Source: Trichormus variabilis 0441
Lineage (GTDB): Bacteria; Cyanobacteriota; Cyanobacteriia; Cyanobacteriales; Nostocaceae
Assembly: GCF_009856605.1 (NCBI RefSeq)
Contig: NZ_CP047242.1
Span: 3,106,001-3,170,000 of the forward strand
Direction: 5' to 3'
DNA length: 64,000 nucleotides
Positions 8,459-18,600 of the stretch are shown here, piece by piece. Made by a program: the position numbers and the translations under genes. Within the stretch, counting starts at the first letter, position 1; every line of letters starts with the position of its first letter. The notes beneath the pieces were generated by a model. It was given only the letters and a program-made list of their open reading frames with translations. It did not search any database and had not been told where the DNA came from.

Positions 8459-9043
8459 TTGACTAGTGTTTCATTAGCAGCATTAATCGCTGGTGTGCGT
8501 ACTGGCGGTTTAGTTAGTTTCCCTACGGATACGGTACCGGCGCTGGCGACTCTACCAGAACAAGCAGGATTGATTTTTGCTGCTAAACAGCGCAGTCAGG
8601 ACAAACCTTTAATTTTGATGGCTGCAAGTGCAGAAGATTTGTGGCCTTATGTAGAAGGTAGTGAGCAAGATCAGCAAATTTGGGAACAAGTAGTCAGTCA
8701 ATATTGGCCGGGAGCGTTGACATTAGTATTACCAGCTAGTAAGCGCGTTCCCAAAGTGATGAATCCGATTGATCCAACAACTATTGGTATTCGTGTGCCT
8801 AAGAATGCGATCGCTCAAAAGATTTTGTCACAAACTGGACCTCTGGCCACTACTAGCGCTAATTTCTCAGGACAGCCGGCTTTACTAACAATGGCAGAGA
8901 TTGATGCTCAGTTTCCCTCGGTGTTGACACTGGAATCAACAGCGTTAGAAATGGAGGGAATTGGCTTACCTTCTACTGTTGCCAAATGGACAGGGGAAAA
9001 TTGGCAAATATTGCGGCAAGGAGCAGTCAGTTTAGGGGTGTAG
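8459..9043 (+). CDS. tsaC: Threonylcarbamoyl-AMP synthase (TsaC/YrdC/Sua5 family)
   Basis: This enzyme makes threonylcarbamoyl-AMP from Thr, bicarbonate and ATP, the first step of t6A tRNA modification. The fold signature is clear: FPTDTVPALA near the N-terminus, KQRSQDKPLIL, then WPGALTLVL, TIGIRVPKN and TTSANFSG. No ATG is suitable. A TTG at 8432 lies inside the AATTTTG repeat, while the TTG at 8459 has a GGAG (8446-8449) nine bases upstream, so I use 8459 (194 residues). TsaD of the same pathway is 5.6 kb upstream. It is a single gene, flanked by repeats on both sides. Confidence 0.88.
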   Translation: MTSVSLAALIAGVRTGGLVSFPTDTVPALATLPEQAGLIFAAKQRSQDKPLILMAASAEDLWPYVEGSEQDQQIWEQVVSQYWPGALTLVLPASKRVPKVMNPIDPTTIGIRVPKNAIAQKILSQTGPLATTSANFSGQPALLTMAEIDAQFPSVLTLESTALEMEGIGLPSTVAKWTGENWQILRQGAVSLGV

Positions 9044-9045
9044 GG

Positions 9046-9103
9046 GTGTGGGGTTTTAAACTTTTACACCCAGTCTCAAGCAATAAATGGGGTGCATAAG
9101 TCT
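9046..9103 (-). repeat. Copy of the GGACTTACGCA/GAGACTGGGTGTAAG element
   Basis: Read on the minus strand it runs AAGACTTATGCACC...TTGAGACTGGGTGTAAAAG...ACCCC. It matches the copies at 34470-34530, 42856-43035 (right half) and 50428-50507, and lies just 3' of tsaC. Confidence 0.6.
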
Positions 9104-9161
9104 TCAAGGAAACTGATTTTTATACTTTGTGGTCAATTTAACAAGTTAATAACTTTCTAAT

Positions 9162-10079
9162 ATGAATTGGAGCAACTGGGTATATCTAGGAGCAGGATTA
9201 TTATTTGGGCTTGGCGTTCGTGGTTTATTTGCGCGGTCTACAAATAGCACTGCCAGCCAGTCTACAGTCACACCGGAGGAGCAAGAGTACACATTACAAC
9301 TCCAGCAACAGCTCCAACAAACACAGCTAGCCTACGAAATGGCGCAAGAGATGAGCCAGTTTAAAGGGGGTTTCTTAGCGAGGACTACCCATGAATTGCG
9401 ATCGCCTCTCAATGGTCTCATTGGTTTACATCAGTTAATTTTGTCTGATCTTTGTGAAGATCCAGCAGAGGAGCACGAATTTATTGCCCAAGCTCATGAG
9501 AGAGCTTTAAAACTGCTGCATCTCATGGATGAAATCCTCAATGTTGCCAAGGCAGAACACGGTAACAATAAGTTGGATATTCAGCCAAATTCTTTAGCCG
9601 AAATTTTACAAGAAGTATATAAATTAACTTATATGCTGGCGGTAGACCGCAATTTAAAATTGCAGATTTCACCTCCCGACCCAGAGATTTATGTTTTGGC
9701 AGATGCAAGATGGCTACGACAAGTCCTGTTAAACTTAGTGGACACTGCCATTGGTCAAATGCAGGAAGGAAGTATCTTTATTTCTGCAAAGCTTGCACCT
9801 GAAAGCAAAGATGTTTCTATTTGGTTAGATTTACCTAGTCATACTGTAGTTAAAAGTGAATCGATTGATTTACTTCAAATGACTGACGAATCTTCGCCGA
9901 AAGATAAACAGAACACTCGTCTTTCTCCGAGTATGAAGCTGTTACTTAATCAAAAACTGCTAACGGTGATGGGAGGAAAGTTAGAAATCCTCCCCTCTTC
10001 TGAATCTCACCCAGCAGAGCAATTAACTAGACTAGAATTGTCTATCCCCCTAGCGATTCCTGAAGCTGAACTTCTGTAG
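9162..10079 (+). CDS. Histidine kinase-like protein with degenerate ATPase domain
   Basis: The 305-residue protein has a short N-terminal membrane segment (5-24), a coiled coil (40-65) and a normal HisKA dimerisation helix with His77 in TTHELRSPLNGLIG. The following HATPase region keeps only a trace of the N box (LRQVLLNLVDTAI, 185-197): the Mg-binding Asn is Thr195. I cannot find the G1 (DxGxG) or G2 glycine boxes. It may therefore be a pseudokinase or a phosphotransfer scaffold with no ATP binding of its own. Its 3' end overlaps the convergent GNAT gene by 38 bp. Cyanobacterial relatives are likely, but I give no gene name. Confidence 0.75.
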   Translation: MNWSNWVYLGAGLLFGLGVRGLFARSTNSTASQSTVTPEEQEYTLQLQQQLQQTQLAYEMAQEMSQFKGGFLARTTHELRSPLNGLIGLHQLILSDLCEDPAEEHEFIAQAHERALKLLHLMDEILNVAKAEHGNNKLDIQPNSLAEILQEVYKLTYMLAVDRNLKLQISPPDPEIYVLADARWLRQVLLNLVDTAIGQMQEGSIFISAKLAPESKDVSIWLDLPSHTVVKSESIDLLQMTDESSPKDKQNTRLSPSMKLLLNQKLLTVMGGKLEILPSSESHPAEQLTRLELSIPLAIPEAELL

Positions 10080-10512
10080 TAGCTAAAGAGCTAATTCGGG
10101 ATTGGTTATATAGCACCATAGTAGTGCTGTTGTTAGCGTGGAAGCCGATTTTTTCGTAAAACTCCTGTCGGTTGGTAGTCATTAAATATACACGCTCTAC
10201 CCACCTCATGCGGGGGTGAGCTAAGACAGTTTCGACTAATTTACTTCCTAAGCCATTACCTTGGTAGTCTGGATGGATGACAACATCCCAAATTGTGGCG
10301 CGATATATGCCATCGGAGGTTGCTCTAGCAAAACCAATTAGACGCTCTGCATCCCAAACGGAAATTACCGGGTCACTGTTGGCAATAGCTACACCTAAAT
10401 CCTCAATACTGCGTCCTTTCGCCCAAAAAGCAGAAATATTAAATAGCTGTTGGAGTTGATAAAGGTCTACTTCAGACTGGCGATTACGAAACTGGATCTG
10501 AGGATAGCTCAT
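10042..10512 (-). CDS. GNAT family N-acetyltransferase
   Basis: This is a 156-residue acetyltransferase, paralogous to the one at 5118. The shared core is [30 protein letters not shown] and the acetyl-CoA loop YQGNGLGSKL (about residues 85-94), followed by YEKIGFH. It lacks the WYPH-type ending of the 5118 protein, so its substrate may differ. The start at 10512 gives a compact domain with almost no N-terminal extension. The last 38 bases overlap, tail to tail, the histidine kinase gene. Confidence 0.85.
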   Translation of the reverse strand: MSYPQIQFRNRQSEVDLYQLQQLFNISAFWAKGRSIEDLGVAIANSDPVISVWDAERLIGFARATSDGIYRATIWDVVIHPDYQGNGLGSKLVETVLAHPRMRWVERVYLMTTNRQEFYEKIGFHANNSTTMVLYNQSRISSLATTEVQLQESLGG

Positions 10513-10617
10513 GTATAGTTGCTCCGATAGGGCAGTATTTTTACTGTCTTTTAGTCCTATTTTGCAAGAAATTATTGTAAATGTGTATGTATATGCAACT
10601 ATTTTCCAGTTGAGTGT

Positions 10618-11031
10618 TTAATGGGAAATCCACTTCCATAGAGGGTGTGTTGGCCCTTGCTGCCGGATATGAAACACTTGCTTTTCGAGGCGCTGCCTTT
10701 CCTCTTGTGGTATACCCAGCAAAATATTCCGACTCTGCCAAACTAAAATAGCCGCCGTCATCCCTATACACAAACCTAAACCCAAGGTAGACAGTGGATG
10801 GTAAAAAAGTCCATAACGCACTGCTACCCAAGTAAAATATTGTTGCCACAAAGCAATTTCTGCCCGTAGATTCCATAGGGAAACAGGTGCAACTGTTAGC
10901 CATAAACAGCCAACAAAACACCACCTACCATACACAGTTAACTGATGTAGTCTCCGTACTTGTTCAACTAAAGATGACTCGTTACCTTCTGTATGATTGC
11001 TAAAGCTTGGGGATTGTTCTGGTTCATCCAT
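10618..11031 (-). CDS. Two-helix membrane protein of unknown function
   Basis: I do not recognise this 137-residue protein. It has an acidic N-terminus (1-25), then hydrophobic segments around 35-55 (YGRWCFVGCLWLTVAPVSLW) and 80-98 (LSTLGLGLCIGMTAAILVW). An amphipathic basic tail follows (QEERQRLEKQVF). Both ends are likely cytoplasmic. It lies between the GNAT gene and a heptamer repeat on the secDF side, with no operon partner. An overlapping minus-strand frame (10541-10924) was judged a shadow. Confidence 0.65.
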   Translation of the reverse strand: MDEPEQSPSFSNHTEGNESSLVEQVRRLHQLTVYGRWCFVGCLWLTVAPVSLWNLRAEIALWQQYFTWVAVRYGLFYHPLSTLGLGLCIGMTAAILVWQSRNILLGIPQEERQRLEKQVFHIRQQGPTHPLWKWISH

Positions 11032-11039
11032 AGGCTACG

Positions 11040-11088
11040 GGGGATTGGGGATTGGGGATTGGGGACTGGGGATTGGGGATTGGGGATT
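11040..11088. repeat. GGGGATT heptamer tandem repeat
   Basis: Seven heptamers, six GGGGATT and one GGGGACT, directly downstream of secF. It is a typical Nostoc short tandem repeat. Related units occur at 13560-13655, 31662-31732 and 39813-39930. Confidence 0.95.
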
Positions 11089-11097
11089 GGGTAATGA

Positions 11098-12075
11098 CTA
11101 TTGTGTATCAGCTACCTCTGTGTTTGGTAATACTGTAGATGAACTGGTACGTTCACGCCACAGTGTTAGTAGGGTGCTGGCGATGAAGATACTGGAATAA
11201 GCTCCTGCTAAGAAGCCAAAAATTAGAGCTAGAGCAAAGTTTTTTAGGGTTTCGCCACCAAATAAATAGATTGCGAACAGTGGCAACATGGTAGTCAAGG
11301 TTGTGTTAATTGACCTTCCCAGGGTTTGGTTTACTGCATCATCGACTATATCAGCGATGGGGCGATTGGGTTCTAGTTTTAGGGTTTCTCGGATGCGATC
11401 GTATATTACTACTGTATCGTTGACGGAGAAACCAGTAATTGTCAGTAGAGCTACGATAAATAAGCTATCGACTTCAGTACCGAAAACTAAACCGAAAATT
11501 GAGAATATGCCTGCTGTGATTAAGACATCATGGAATAGGGCAATGATGGCAAATACGGCGTAGTCTAATTGGAAGCGGAAGTTTAAGTAAATGACGATGC
11601 CTGCAAAAGATACAATCAGGGCGATCATCCCAGAGGTAAATAATTCTCTCCCTAAGGTAGGCCCGACTGTATCAAACTGATTTTTCTGCTCGTCAAAAGA
11701 CCCAATTTTTTCACTTAAGGCATTTTGTAAATTAGTCCGTTCCTCACGCTCTAAGGTTTTGGTGCGGATTGAGATGCCGTTTTCTGCGCCTGTTTCTCTA
11801 TCAGTGACAATTTGAATACTGCTGTCACCTAAACCTTGGGCTTTGGCTACTTCCCGCACAACGTTAATATCAATCGGTTGGTCGCAGTTTCCTGGTTTGG
11901 TGCAGTCCCTTTCAAACTGTAATCTCGTACCACCGATAAAATCCAAACTTGGACGTAAGGGAGCGCGAATATCAGGGTTTTGCCAAGAGATCAACATTGA
12001 AATCAGACCAACCAGGGTGATGACACTAGAAAGAATCCACCAAAGCGATCGCGATTTATTTATACTTAGTTTCAT
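11098..12075 (-). CDS. secF: Protein translocase subunit SecF
   Basis: SecF with SecD forms the RND-type complex that uses the proton gradient to pull translocated proteins across the membrane. The 325-residue protein has TM1 (about 13-32), a periplasmic domain, and five more helices starting near [20 protein letters not shown]. The family motif is visible: the [11 protein letters not shown] core near 218-230, with FIGGTRLQF after TM1. Its ATG overlaps the secD stop (ATGA, 12072-12075), so the two are translationally coupled. Confidence 0.96.
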   Translation of the reverse strand: MKLSINKSRSLWWILSSVITLVGLISMLISWQNPDIRAPLRPSLDFIGGTRLQFERDCTKPGNCDQPIDINVVREVAKAQGLGDSSIQIVTDRETGAENGISIRTKTLEREERTNLQNALSEKIGSFDEQKNQFDTVGPTLGRELFTSGMIALIVSFAGIVIYLNFRFQLDYAVFAIIALFHDVLITAGIFSIFGLVFGTEVDSLFIVALLTITGFSVNDTVVIYDRIRETLKLEPNRPIADIVDDAVNQTLGRSINTTLTTMLPLFAIYLFGGETLKNFALALIFGFLAGAYSSIFIASTLLTLWRERTSSSTVLPNTEVADTQ

Positions 12076-13496
12076 TTAGCCACCTCAGTCTTATTCGATG
12101 CACTTGTTCCTGGTAGGTTGGGACAGAAGAGTTCTGGTTTACGCAAACTAGGAATACTGATTGCCAAAAACATGAAGGTGCGACTACAGGTAATGGCGCT
12201 AAACATACTCACGGCGACACCCAATGCCAAGGTTAAAGCAAAACCTTTGACTAGACCAGCCCCCAACCAGAATAAGGCAGCACAAGCAATGACTGTTGTC
12301 AGGTTACCATCTAAGATGCTGGAGAAAGCGCGGTAAAAGCCGGATTCTACAGAACGATACAAGGATTTACCAGCCTGTAGTTCTTCCCGTGTGCGCTCAA
12401 AAATTAGCACGTTGGCATCTACTGCCATGCCGATACTGAGAATGAAACCTGCGATGCCTGGTAAGGTCAAGGTTATACCTAACAGCGCGAAACTAGCCCA
12501 GGTTAAGATAGCGTAGATAACTAAGGCGATATCGGCAATTAATCCTGGCAGCCTGTAGTACACAACCATAAATATGAGTACTAAAGCCAAACCACCAAGT
12601 CCAGCATAGATACTGCTTTTGATGCTGTCTTGACCTAAGGTTGCGCCAACTGTGCGAATTTCGGCAATTTCTACTGGTACAGGCAAAGCACCACCACGTA
12701 ACTGCACACCTAAATCATTGGCTTGTTGTGCTGTAAATCTACCCGTAATCACAGCCGAACCACCAGTAATCCCGGTAGAAGCAAACTCTATACCTACATT
12801 GGGAGCGCTTATCAGTTCGTTATCTAAAAAGATCCCAATGCTACGTCCAGTCCCGGCAAGATTTTTCGTCAGTTCGGCAAATAGTTCGCCGCCTTTTTGG
12901 TCAAAACGAATAGCCACATTCCAATTGCTACTACCTTGAGTTGGTTCACCATAGGCATCTTGCAAGTGTTTACCATCAAGGGGTGGATTGGTGCTTTCAA
13001 ATAACTCAGCGATCGCTTGATTATTTTTTTGTAAATCTTCTAAATTTTTATTAACTGCGGCTTTATCGTTACTTTTTTTTAATTCTGCTTGTTTTGCTTG
13101 CAGTTCTAATCTTGATGCTTGAAATGCTAGTAGTTGGGTTTCAGTCCCTGGTTTTTGTTTACGGAATTCTAGTTGTGCTGTACCTCCCAGCACCCGTTCC
13201 GCTTGTTCTGGGTCGTTTACCCCTGGTAACTGTACAAGGATCTTATCTGCCCCTACAGTTTGAATTACGGGTTCAGAAACACCAAGACCATTAATTCGGC
13301 CTTCAACGACACTTTTGACCCCATTCAGTTCACGTTCGGTGATTTGCTTAATTTCGGCTGTTGGTTTCACCAGAATTGTGATCTGTGAGCCTCCCCGCAA
13401 ATCTAGTCCCAAGGGTATGGGAATTGTGAAGATCACCGCAATGGCGGCGATTAATAAAACTACAATCAACGCTAATAGCGATCGCTGTCTCTGCAT
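12072..13496 (-). CDS. secD: Protein translocase subunit SecD
   Basis: SecD is the large partner of SecF, with six TM helices and a big periplasmic P1 domain. It is recognised by [14 protein letters not shown] near the N-terminus, [10 protein letters not shown], the P1-head region [10 protein letters not shown] and the motif [20 protein letters not shown] near the C-terminal helices. The frame opens with a TTG at 13517, but the ATG at 13496 ([17 protein letters not shown]) is a standard start followed at once by TM1, giving 474 residues. The interval to pdhB (13518-13662) holds GGGTATT-type repeats. Confidence 0.95.
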   Translation of the reverse strand: MQRQRSLLALIVVLLIAAIAVIFTIPIPLGLDLRGGSQITILVKPTAEIKQITERELNGVKSVVEGRINGLGVSEPVIQTVGADKILVQLPGVNDPEQAERVLGGTAQLEFRKQKPGTETQLLAFQASRLELQAKQAELKKSNDKAAVNKNLEDLQKNNQAIAELFESTNPPLDGKHLQDAYGEPTQGSSNWNVAIRFDQKGGELFAELTKNLAGTGRSIGIFLDNELISAPNVGIEFASTGITGGSAVITGRFTAQQANDLGVQLRGGALPVPVEIAEIRTVGATLGQDSIKSSIYAGLGGLALVLIFMVVYYRLPGLIADIALVIYAILTWASFALLGITLTLPGIAGFILSIGMAVDANVLIFERTREELQAGKSLYRSVESGFYRAFSSILDGNLTTVIACAALFWLGAGLVKGFALTLALGVAVSMFSAITCSRTFMFLAISIPSLRKPELFCPNLPGTSASNKTEVAK

Positions 13497-13559
13497 ACCA
13501 TATCTCGCAACTGACAAACGCTATAATAACGCTCTTTGAATCAGTTATGAGTTGCTTTT

Positions 13560-13655
13560 AGGGATTGGGTACTGGTGATTGGGGATCGGGTATTGGGTAT
13601 TGGATATGAGGTAGCAGTTTTTTCTTCCCAGTCCCTAGTCCCTATTCCCCAGTCC
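13560..13655. repeat. GGGTATT / CCAGTCC degenerate tandem repeats
   Basis: Runs of GGGATTGGGTACTGG and GGGTATTGGGTATTGG are followed by the complementary type, CCCAGTCCCTAGTCC. The two halves are roughly inverted and fill the secD-pdhB gap, so they could pair in RNA. Confidence 0.8.
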
Positions 13656-13662
13656 CCATTCT

Positions 13663-14646
13663 CTATACGCGCAACGCAATCATTTTCTGCACAGCTTCGA
13701 CAATTTGCTCTGGTTGAACAATTGTTAGGCGCTCCAGAGTACCGTTGTATGGTGTAGGAATATCTTGAGATGATAGCCTGAGAACTGGCGCATCTAATTC
13801 ATCAAAAAAGCGATCGTTAATGGAAGCGATTAGTTCTGCTGCAATACCCCCGGTTCGCATGGCTTCTTCCACAATGATGACTTTGTGGGTTTTGCGGATT
13901 GATGCACCAATTGTTTCTAAATCTAATGGCTTGAGGGATATTAAATCAATTACTTCTGGGTCGTAACCTTGTTTTTCTAAAGCTTTTACCGCTTGGGTGA
14001 CGTGATGACGCATCCGCGAGTAAGTCAAGATTGTCACATCTTTACCAGAACGGACAATTTCTGCCTTATCTAAAGGTAGGTAGTATTCTTTTTCCGGTAA
14101 GTCCTCTTTCAAGTTATAAAGCAGGACGTGTTCAAAGAATAGAACGGGGTTATCGTCGCGGATAGCTGATTTTAGCAGTCCTTTAGCGTTGTATGGTGTA
14201 GAGCAGGTAACGATTTTTAACCCTGGAACTGCTTGGAAGTATGTTTCCAAGCGTTGGGAGTGTTCTGCACCCAACTGTCTACCTACACCACCAGGGCCAC
14301 GAATGACCAAGGGAATTTTAAAGTTACCGCCGGAAGTATAGCGTAGCATCCCCGCATTGTTGGAGATTTGGTTAAAGGCTAGGAGCAGAAAGCCCATGTT
14401 CATACCTTCAATTATCGGCCGCAATCCGGTCATTGCAGCACCTACCGCCATACCAGTAAAACTGTTTTCGGCGATGGGAGTGTCTAAAATTCTGAGTTCA
14501 CCATACTTTTTATATAAATCCTTAGTGACTTTGTAGGAGCCACCATAGTGTCCTACGTCTTCACCTAGAACGAAGACACTGGAATCACGAGCCATTTCTT
14601 CATCAATGGCTTCCCGCAGAGCGTTGAAGAATAGTGTTTCTGCCAT
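13663..14646 (-). CDS. pdhB: Pyruvate dehydrogenase E1 component, beta subunit
   Basis: This subunit pairs with PdhA in the E1 step of the pyruvate dehydrogenase complex, decarboxylating pyruvate with thiamine diphosphate. The 327-residue length is usual. Landmarks include [58 protein letters not shown] with the ThDP-activating Glu, and a C-terminal half with [12 protein letters not shown] and [13 protein letters not shown]. No pdhA is adjacent, as is usual in cyanobacteria. The ATG at 14646 is clear. Confidence 0.95.
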   Translation of the reverse strand: MAETLFFNALREAIDEEMARDSSVFVLGEDVGHYGGSYKVTKDLYKKYGELRILDTPIAENSFTGMAVGAAMTGLRPIIEGMNMGFLLLAFNQISNNAGMLRYTSGGNFKIPLVIRGPGGVGRQLGAEHSQRLETYFQAVPGLKIVTCSTPYNAKGLLKSAIRDDNPVLFFEHVLLYNLKEDLPEKEYYLPLDKAEIVRSGKDVTILTYSRMRHHVTQAVKALEKQGYDPEVIDLISLKPLDLETIGASIRKTHKVIIVEEAMRTGGIAAELIASINDRFFDELDAPVLRLSSQDIPTPYNGTLERLTIVQPEQIVEAVQKMIALRV

Positions 14647-14757
14647 TTAGACTTTTTATTACGACTATTATTTTAGAATCTTATCGTGCCATCGTAGCTA
14701 ATATGGTGAGCGATCGCACTAGTTGAAAGTTCATTTATAAGTTCCGTGAGTTTATAC

Positions 14758-15384
14758 TTAGGTAGATGGATTTCCGGCTTGAAAAATCTGCTCTACAGTC
14801 AAATTCAACTCTGGGAATGTTGCGGACTGGATACGGTCATTTCCCCGAAATTTATGAATCTGATATTCACCATCATGTAAACAGCAAACTAATATAGTAG
14901 GTTGTTTCGGCTTGCCAATAAACTCCCTCCCACCTAAAGCAGCGTAATCTACAATCCAATATTCAGGGATTCCCATCTGCTCATAGTCAGCATATTTCTT
15001 GTGATAATCATCACGCCAATTACTACTCACTACTTCAATTACCAAGGGAATTGAGGCTGCTTGACTCACCGTTGATTCTTTTTTCCAACGTGGTTCATTG
15101 ACTAAATTGGGGCGATTTAATATCAGTATGTCTGGAGAATAAGCTGATTCACCCTCCACGGGTTTGACAAACGCTGTCTTGGGTATGAAATAGGGAAAAT
15201 TTAAGTGACTGTATTCTAATGTGAGCTTTGTAGCTAAAAATCCAACTATCTCTTCATGGTCGCCCGTGGGTGGTGAGATTTCAATAATTACTCCATCATG
15301 TAATTCACAGCGTTGTCTTGGGTTGTCTGGATACCAAGCCGCAAACTCATCAAATGTGATTACTTTACGTAAAGTTTGAGTCAT
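14758..15384 (-). CDS. Uma2 family (DUF820) protein
   Basis: One of three members in the window (also 28030 and 28679). The family adopts a PD-(D/E)XK nuclease-like fold, is greatly expanded in cyanobacteria and has no firmly established role. The 208-residue product shows the usual pattern: FDEFAAWYPDNPRQRCELHDGVIIE at the start, YSPDILIL with the conserved Asp, PLVIEVVS with the active-site Glu, and GIPEYWIVD. It is divergent from the Roco gene, with a terminator-like hairpin between them. There is no clear operon partner. Confidence 0.85.
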   Translation of the reverse strand: MTQTLRKVITFDEFAAWYPDNPRQRCELHDGVIIEISPPTGDHEEIVGFLATKLTLEYSHLNFPYFIPKTAFVKPVEGESAYSPDILILNRPNLVNEPRWKKESTVSQAASIPLVIEVVSSNWRDDYHKKYADYEQMGIPEYWIVDYAALGGREFIGKPKQPTILVCCLHDGEYQIHKFRGNDRIQSATFPELNLTVEQIFQAGNPST

Positions 15385-15437
15385 GGTGCGATCGTCTAGA
15401 AATGAGGGGCTATAGCCATCCTAAATTATTCATGAGA

Positions 15438-15470
15438 AGATGCCCGACTTGTTGCATAAGTCGGGCATCT
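15438..15470 (+). terminator. Strong hairpin between divergent genes
   Basis: A perfect 13 bp GC-rich stem (15438-15450 with 15458-15470) with a 7 nt loop is followed on the plus strand by GCATTTTTTGCTTTTTG, a good rho-independent terminator. It sits upstream of both neighbours, so the transcript it ends is not obvious. Confidence 0.7.
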
Positions 15471-15638
15471 GCATTTTTTGCTTTTTGAACTTCTCCTGTG
15501 GTTTGCCAATTATGTTTTGAGGTTGCCTAAATCCGCAATAACCACATCAGCACAAGTAAAAAACGATGTCTAACATTTTTCTTAATCAGTTAAGATAATC
15601 ACCATTAATCTTCTTCTCTTACCTTTTTCCTTAGAATC

Positions 15639-18600
15639 ATGACCCAGGATGAGTTGTTGATACTGATAGAGCAAGCGGCTACTGAGGGTTGGCGAGAGTT
15701 GGATTTATCTGGACAAGAGTTGACTGAGTTACCTGGGGAAATTGGTAAGTTGCAGCAGCTTGAGTCTTTGATTTTGGGAAAGCAGGTTGGTGGTTATGAA
15801 TGGGTAGGAGACCGCTATCTCAAAAAGGTTTCAGGCAACAATTTAAAAACGCTTCCACTCGAATTATTGGGTTTGCCTAATTTGCGTAAGTTGGATATTA
15901 GTGGCAATCCTTTAGAGCGTATTCCTGATCTGGTAACGCAAATACTACATTTAGAGGAACTAATCTTAATTCGAGTAGAGATAACCGAGATACCAGAGGC
16001 AATAGCGAATTTAACCAATCTGACGCATCTTATCCTCTTTTCCAACCAAATAACCGAGACACCAGAGGCGATCGCTAAATTAACCAATCTGACGCAGCTT
16101 GACCTCAGTGACAACCAAATAACCGAGATACCAGAGGCAATAGCGAATTTAACCAATCTGACGCATCTTATCCTCTTTTCCAACCAAATAACCGAGATAC
16201 CAGAGGCAATAGCGAATTTAACCAATCTGACGCAGCTTGACCTCGGTGACAACCAAATAACCGAGATACCAAAGGCAATAGCGAATTTAACCAATCTGAC
16301 GCAGCTTGACCTCGGTGACAACCAAATAACCGAGATACCAAAGGCAATAGCGAATTTAACCAATCTGACGCATCTTATCCTCTTTTCCAACCAAATAACC
16401 GAGATACCAGAGGCAATAGCGAATTTAACCAATCTGATGCAACTTGACCTCAGTTACAACCAAATAACCGAGATACCAAAGGCAATAGCGAATTTAACCA
16501 ATTTGACGCAGCTTGTCCTCAGTGACAACAAAATAACCGAGATACCAGAGGCAATAGCGAATTTAACCAATCTGACGCAACTTGACCTCAGTGACAACAA
16601 AATAACCGAGATACCAGAGACAATAGCGAATTTAACCAATCTGACGGAGCTTTACTTCAATTACAACAAAATAACCCAGATAGCAGAGGCAATAGCGAAA
16701 TTAACCAATTTGACTGAGCTTCACCTCAGTTCCAACCAAATAACCCAGATACCAGAGGCAATAGCGAATTTAACCAATCTGACGGAGCTTTACCTCAATT
16801 ACAACAAAATAACCCAGATAGCAGAGGCAATAGCGAAATTAACCAATTTGACTGAGCTTCACCTCGATGGCAACCAAATAACCCAGATACCAGAGGCGCT
16901 TGAAAGTTTGCCGAAATTGGAAAAACTAGATTTACGGGGAAATCCGCTTCCTATTTCACCAGAGATTTTAGGATCTGTCTATGAAGTTGGTTCAGTTGAA
17001 GAAATTTTCAATTACTTGCGATTACTGCGTAGTGGTGAAGTACGTCCACTCAACGAAGCCAAGCTCTTGCTCATCGGACAAGGCAGCGTCGGCAAAACAT
17101 CCCTCATCGAGCGACTAATCCACAATAAATATGATAAAAATCAACCTCAAACCAACGGACTCAATGTAGAAACTTGGAATGTGCAGGTCAATAGCAAAGA
17201 CATCCGTCTCAATGTTTGGGACTTTGGCGGACAGGAAATTTATCATGCTACCCATCAGTTTTTTCTGACTAAGCGCAGTCTCTATCTCCTAGTCTGTAAT
17301 TGTCGTACCAGCGAAGAAGAAAACCGCATCGAATATTGGCTGAAACTAATCGAAAGCTTCGGCGGACAGTCCCCGGTGATTATCGTTGGCAATAAAAAAG
17401 ATGAACAACCCCTCGACATCAACCGCAAAGCATTACGGGAAAAATATCCTAACATCCAAGCAATTATCGAAACTTCCTGCCAAGACAATATCGGCATTGA
17501 TGAACTTCGTACCTCCATTTTCCAGCAAGTTGCCAACCTCAAAGAAGTCTACGACCTTCTACCCCTTTCATGGTTTGAGGTTAAACAGCAACTCGAATCC
17601 ATGCCCCAAGACTTCATCACCTACAACCGCTACATCGGCATCTGTCACGAAAACAAGATTCCCGAAGAACAAGACCAAGATCAACTCATCGACTTGCTGC
17701 ATCGACTCGGCTTAGTTCTCAACTTCCGCGATCATCCCATCCTCAAAGATACCAACGTCCTTAAACCTAATTGGGTGACAGAAGGAATTTACGCACTTCT
17801 GAGTGATGAAACCCTCAAAACTAAAAGCAAAGGCATTTTTACCCCCGCCGATCTCACCCGCATCCTCAATCCAGAGCGTTACCCTACCAAGCGTCACGAC
17901 TATCTGATTGAACTGATGAAAGAATTTGAGCTTGGCTTTGCGCTAGAGTGTTACCCACCACAATTCCTGATTGCGGGACTTCTCCCCAAAGACCAACCAG
18001 ACGCAACAGGACTAGAAGGTGAAACCCTAGAATTTCAATACCATTACAAAGTTCTGCCCGAAAGCATCATTTCCCGCTTCATCGTCAAAACCCACGAAAG
18101 AATTTATAACCAAATCTATTGGCGCAGTGGCGTAATGCTGCAATATCAAGAACACAATGAAATTTACAATATTGCTCGCATCAAAGCTGACCCCGAAGAC
18201 AAAAAAATCTTCATCGCCATTAGCGGACGTAAAGAAACCCGCCGCTTATTTCTTGCTATTCTCCGCGATGTCTTCCAACAAATCCACAAAAGTCTCCCCA
18301 ACCTGGAAATCACCGAATGGGTTCCCGTTCCCAAGCATCCCAACCACCCGACCCTCGACTACCAAGAACTTCTGGGACTCGAATCAATGGGTGAAACCAC
18401 AATCACCATCGGCAAACTCAAGCTTAAACTCGATTTGCGTCAACTTTTAGATGGTTACGAATCACTAGAATCACGCCGAAAATCACAAAAAGACGATCCA
18501 GAAAGCGATCTGGTTAGAATCAATATTTACAATAACAACCATCAGGGAGATTTTAAACCCATGACAGAAAATAAAAACAACTTTCAAGGCGCACAAGTAG

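Noticed and set aside
10541..10924. Minus-strand ORF overlapping the two-helix membrane protein gene
   Set aside because: It overlaps 10618-11031 in another frame and reads through the stop region; no membrane pattern or start site supports it.
15815..16432. Long minus-strand ORF opposite the LRR region
   Set aside because: It is the mirror of the 69 bp repeats in another frame (VKFAIASGISVIWL repeated) and has no independent coding signals.
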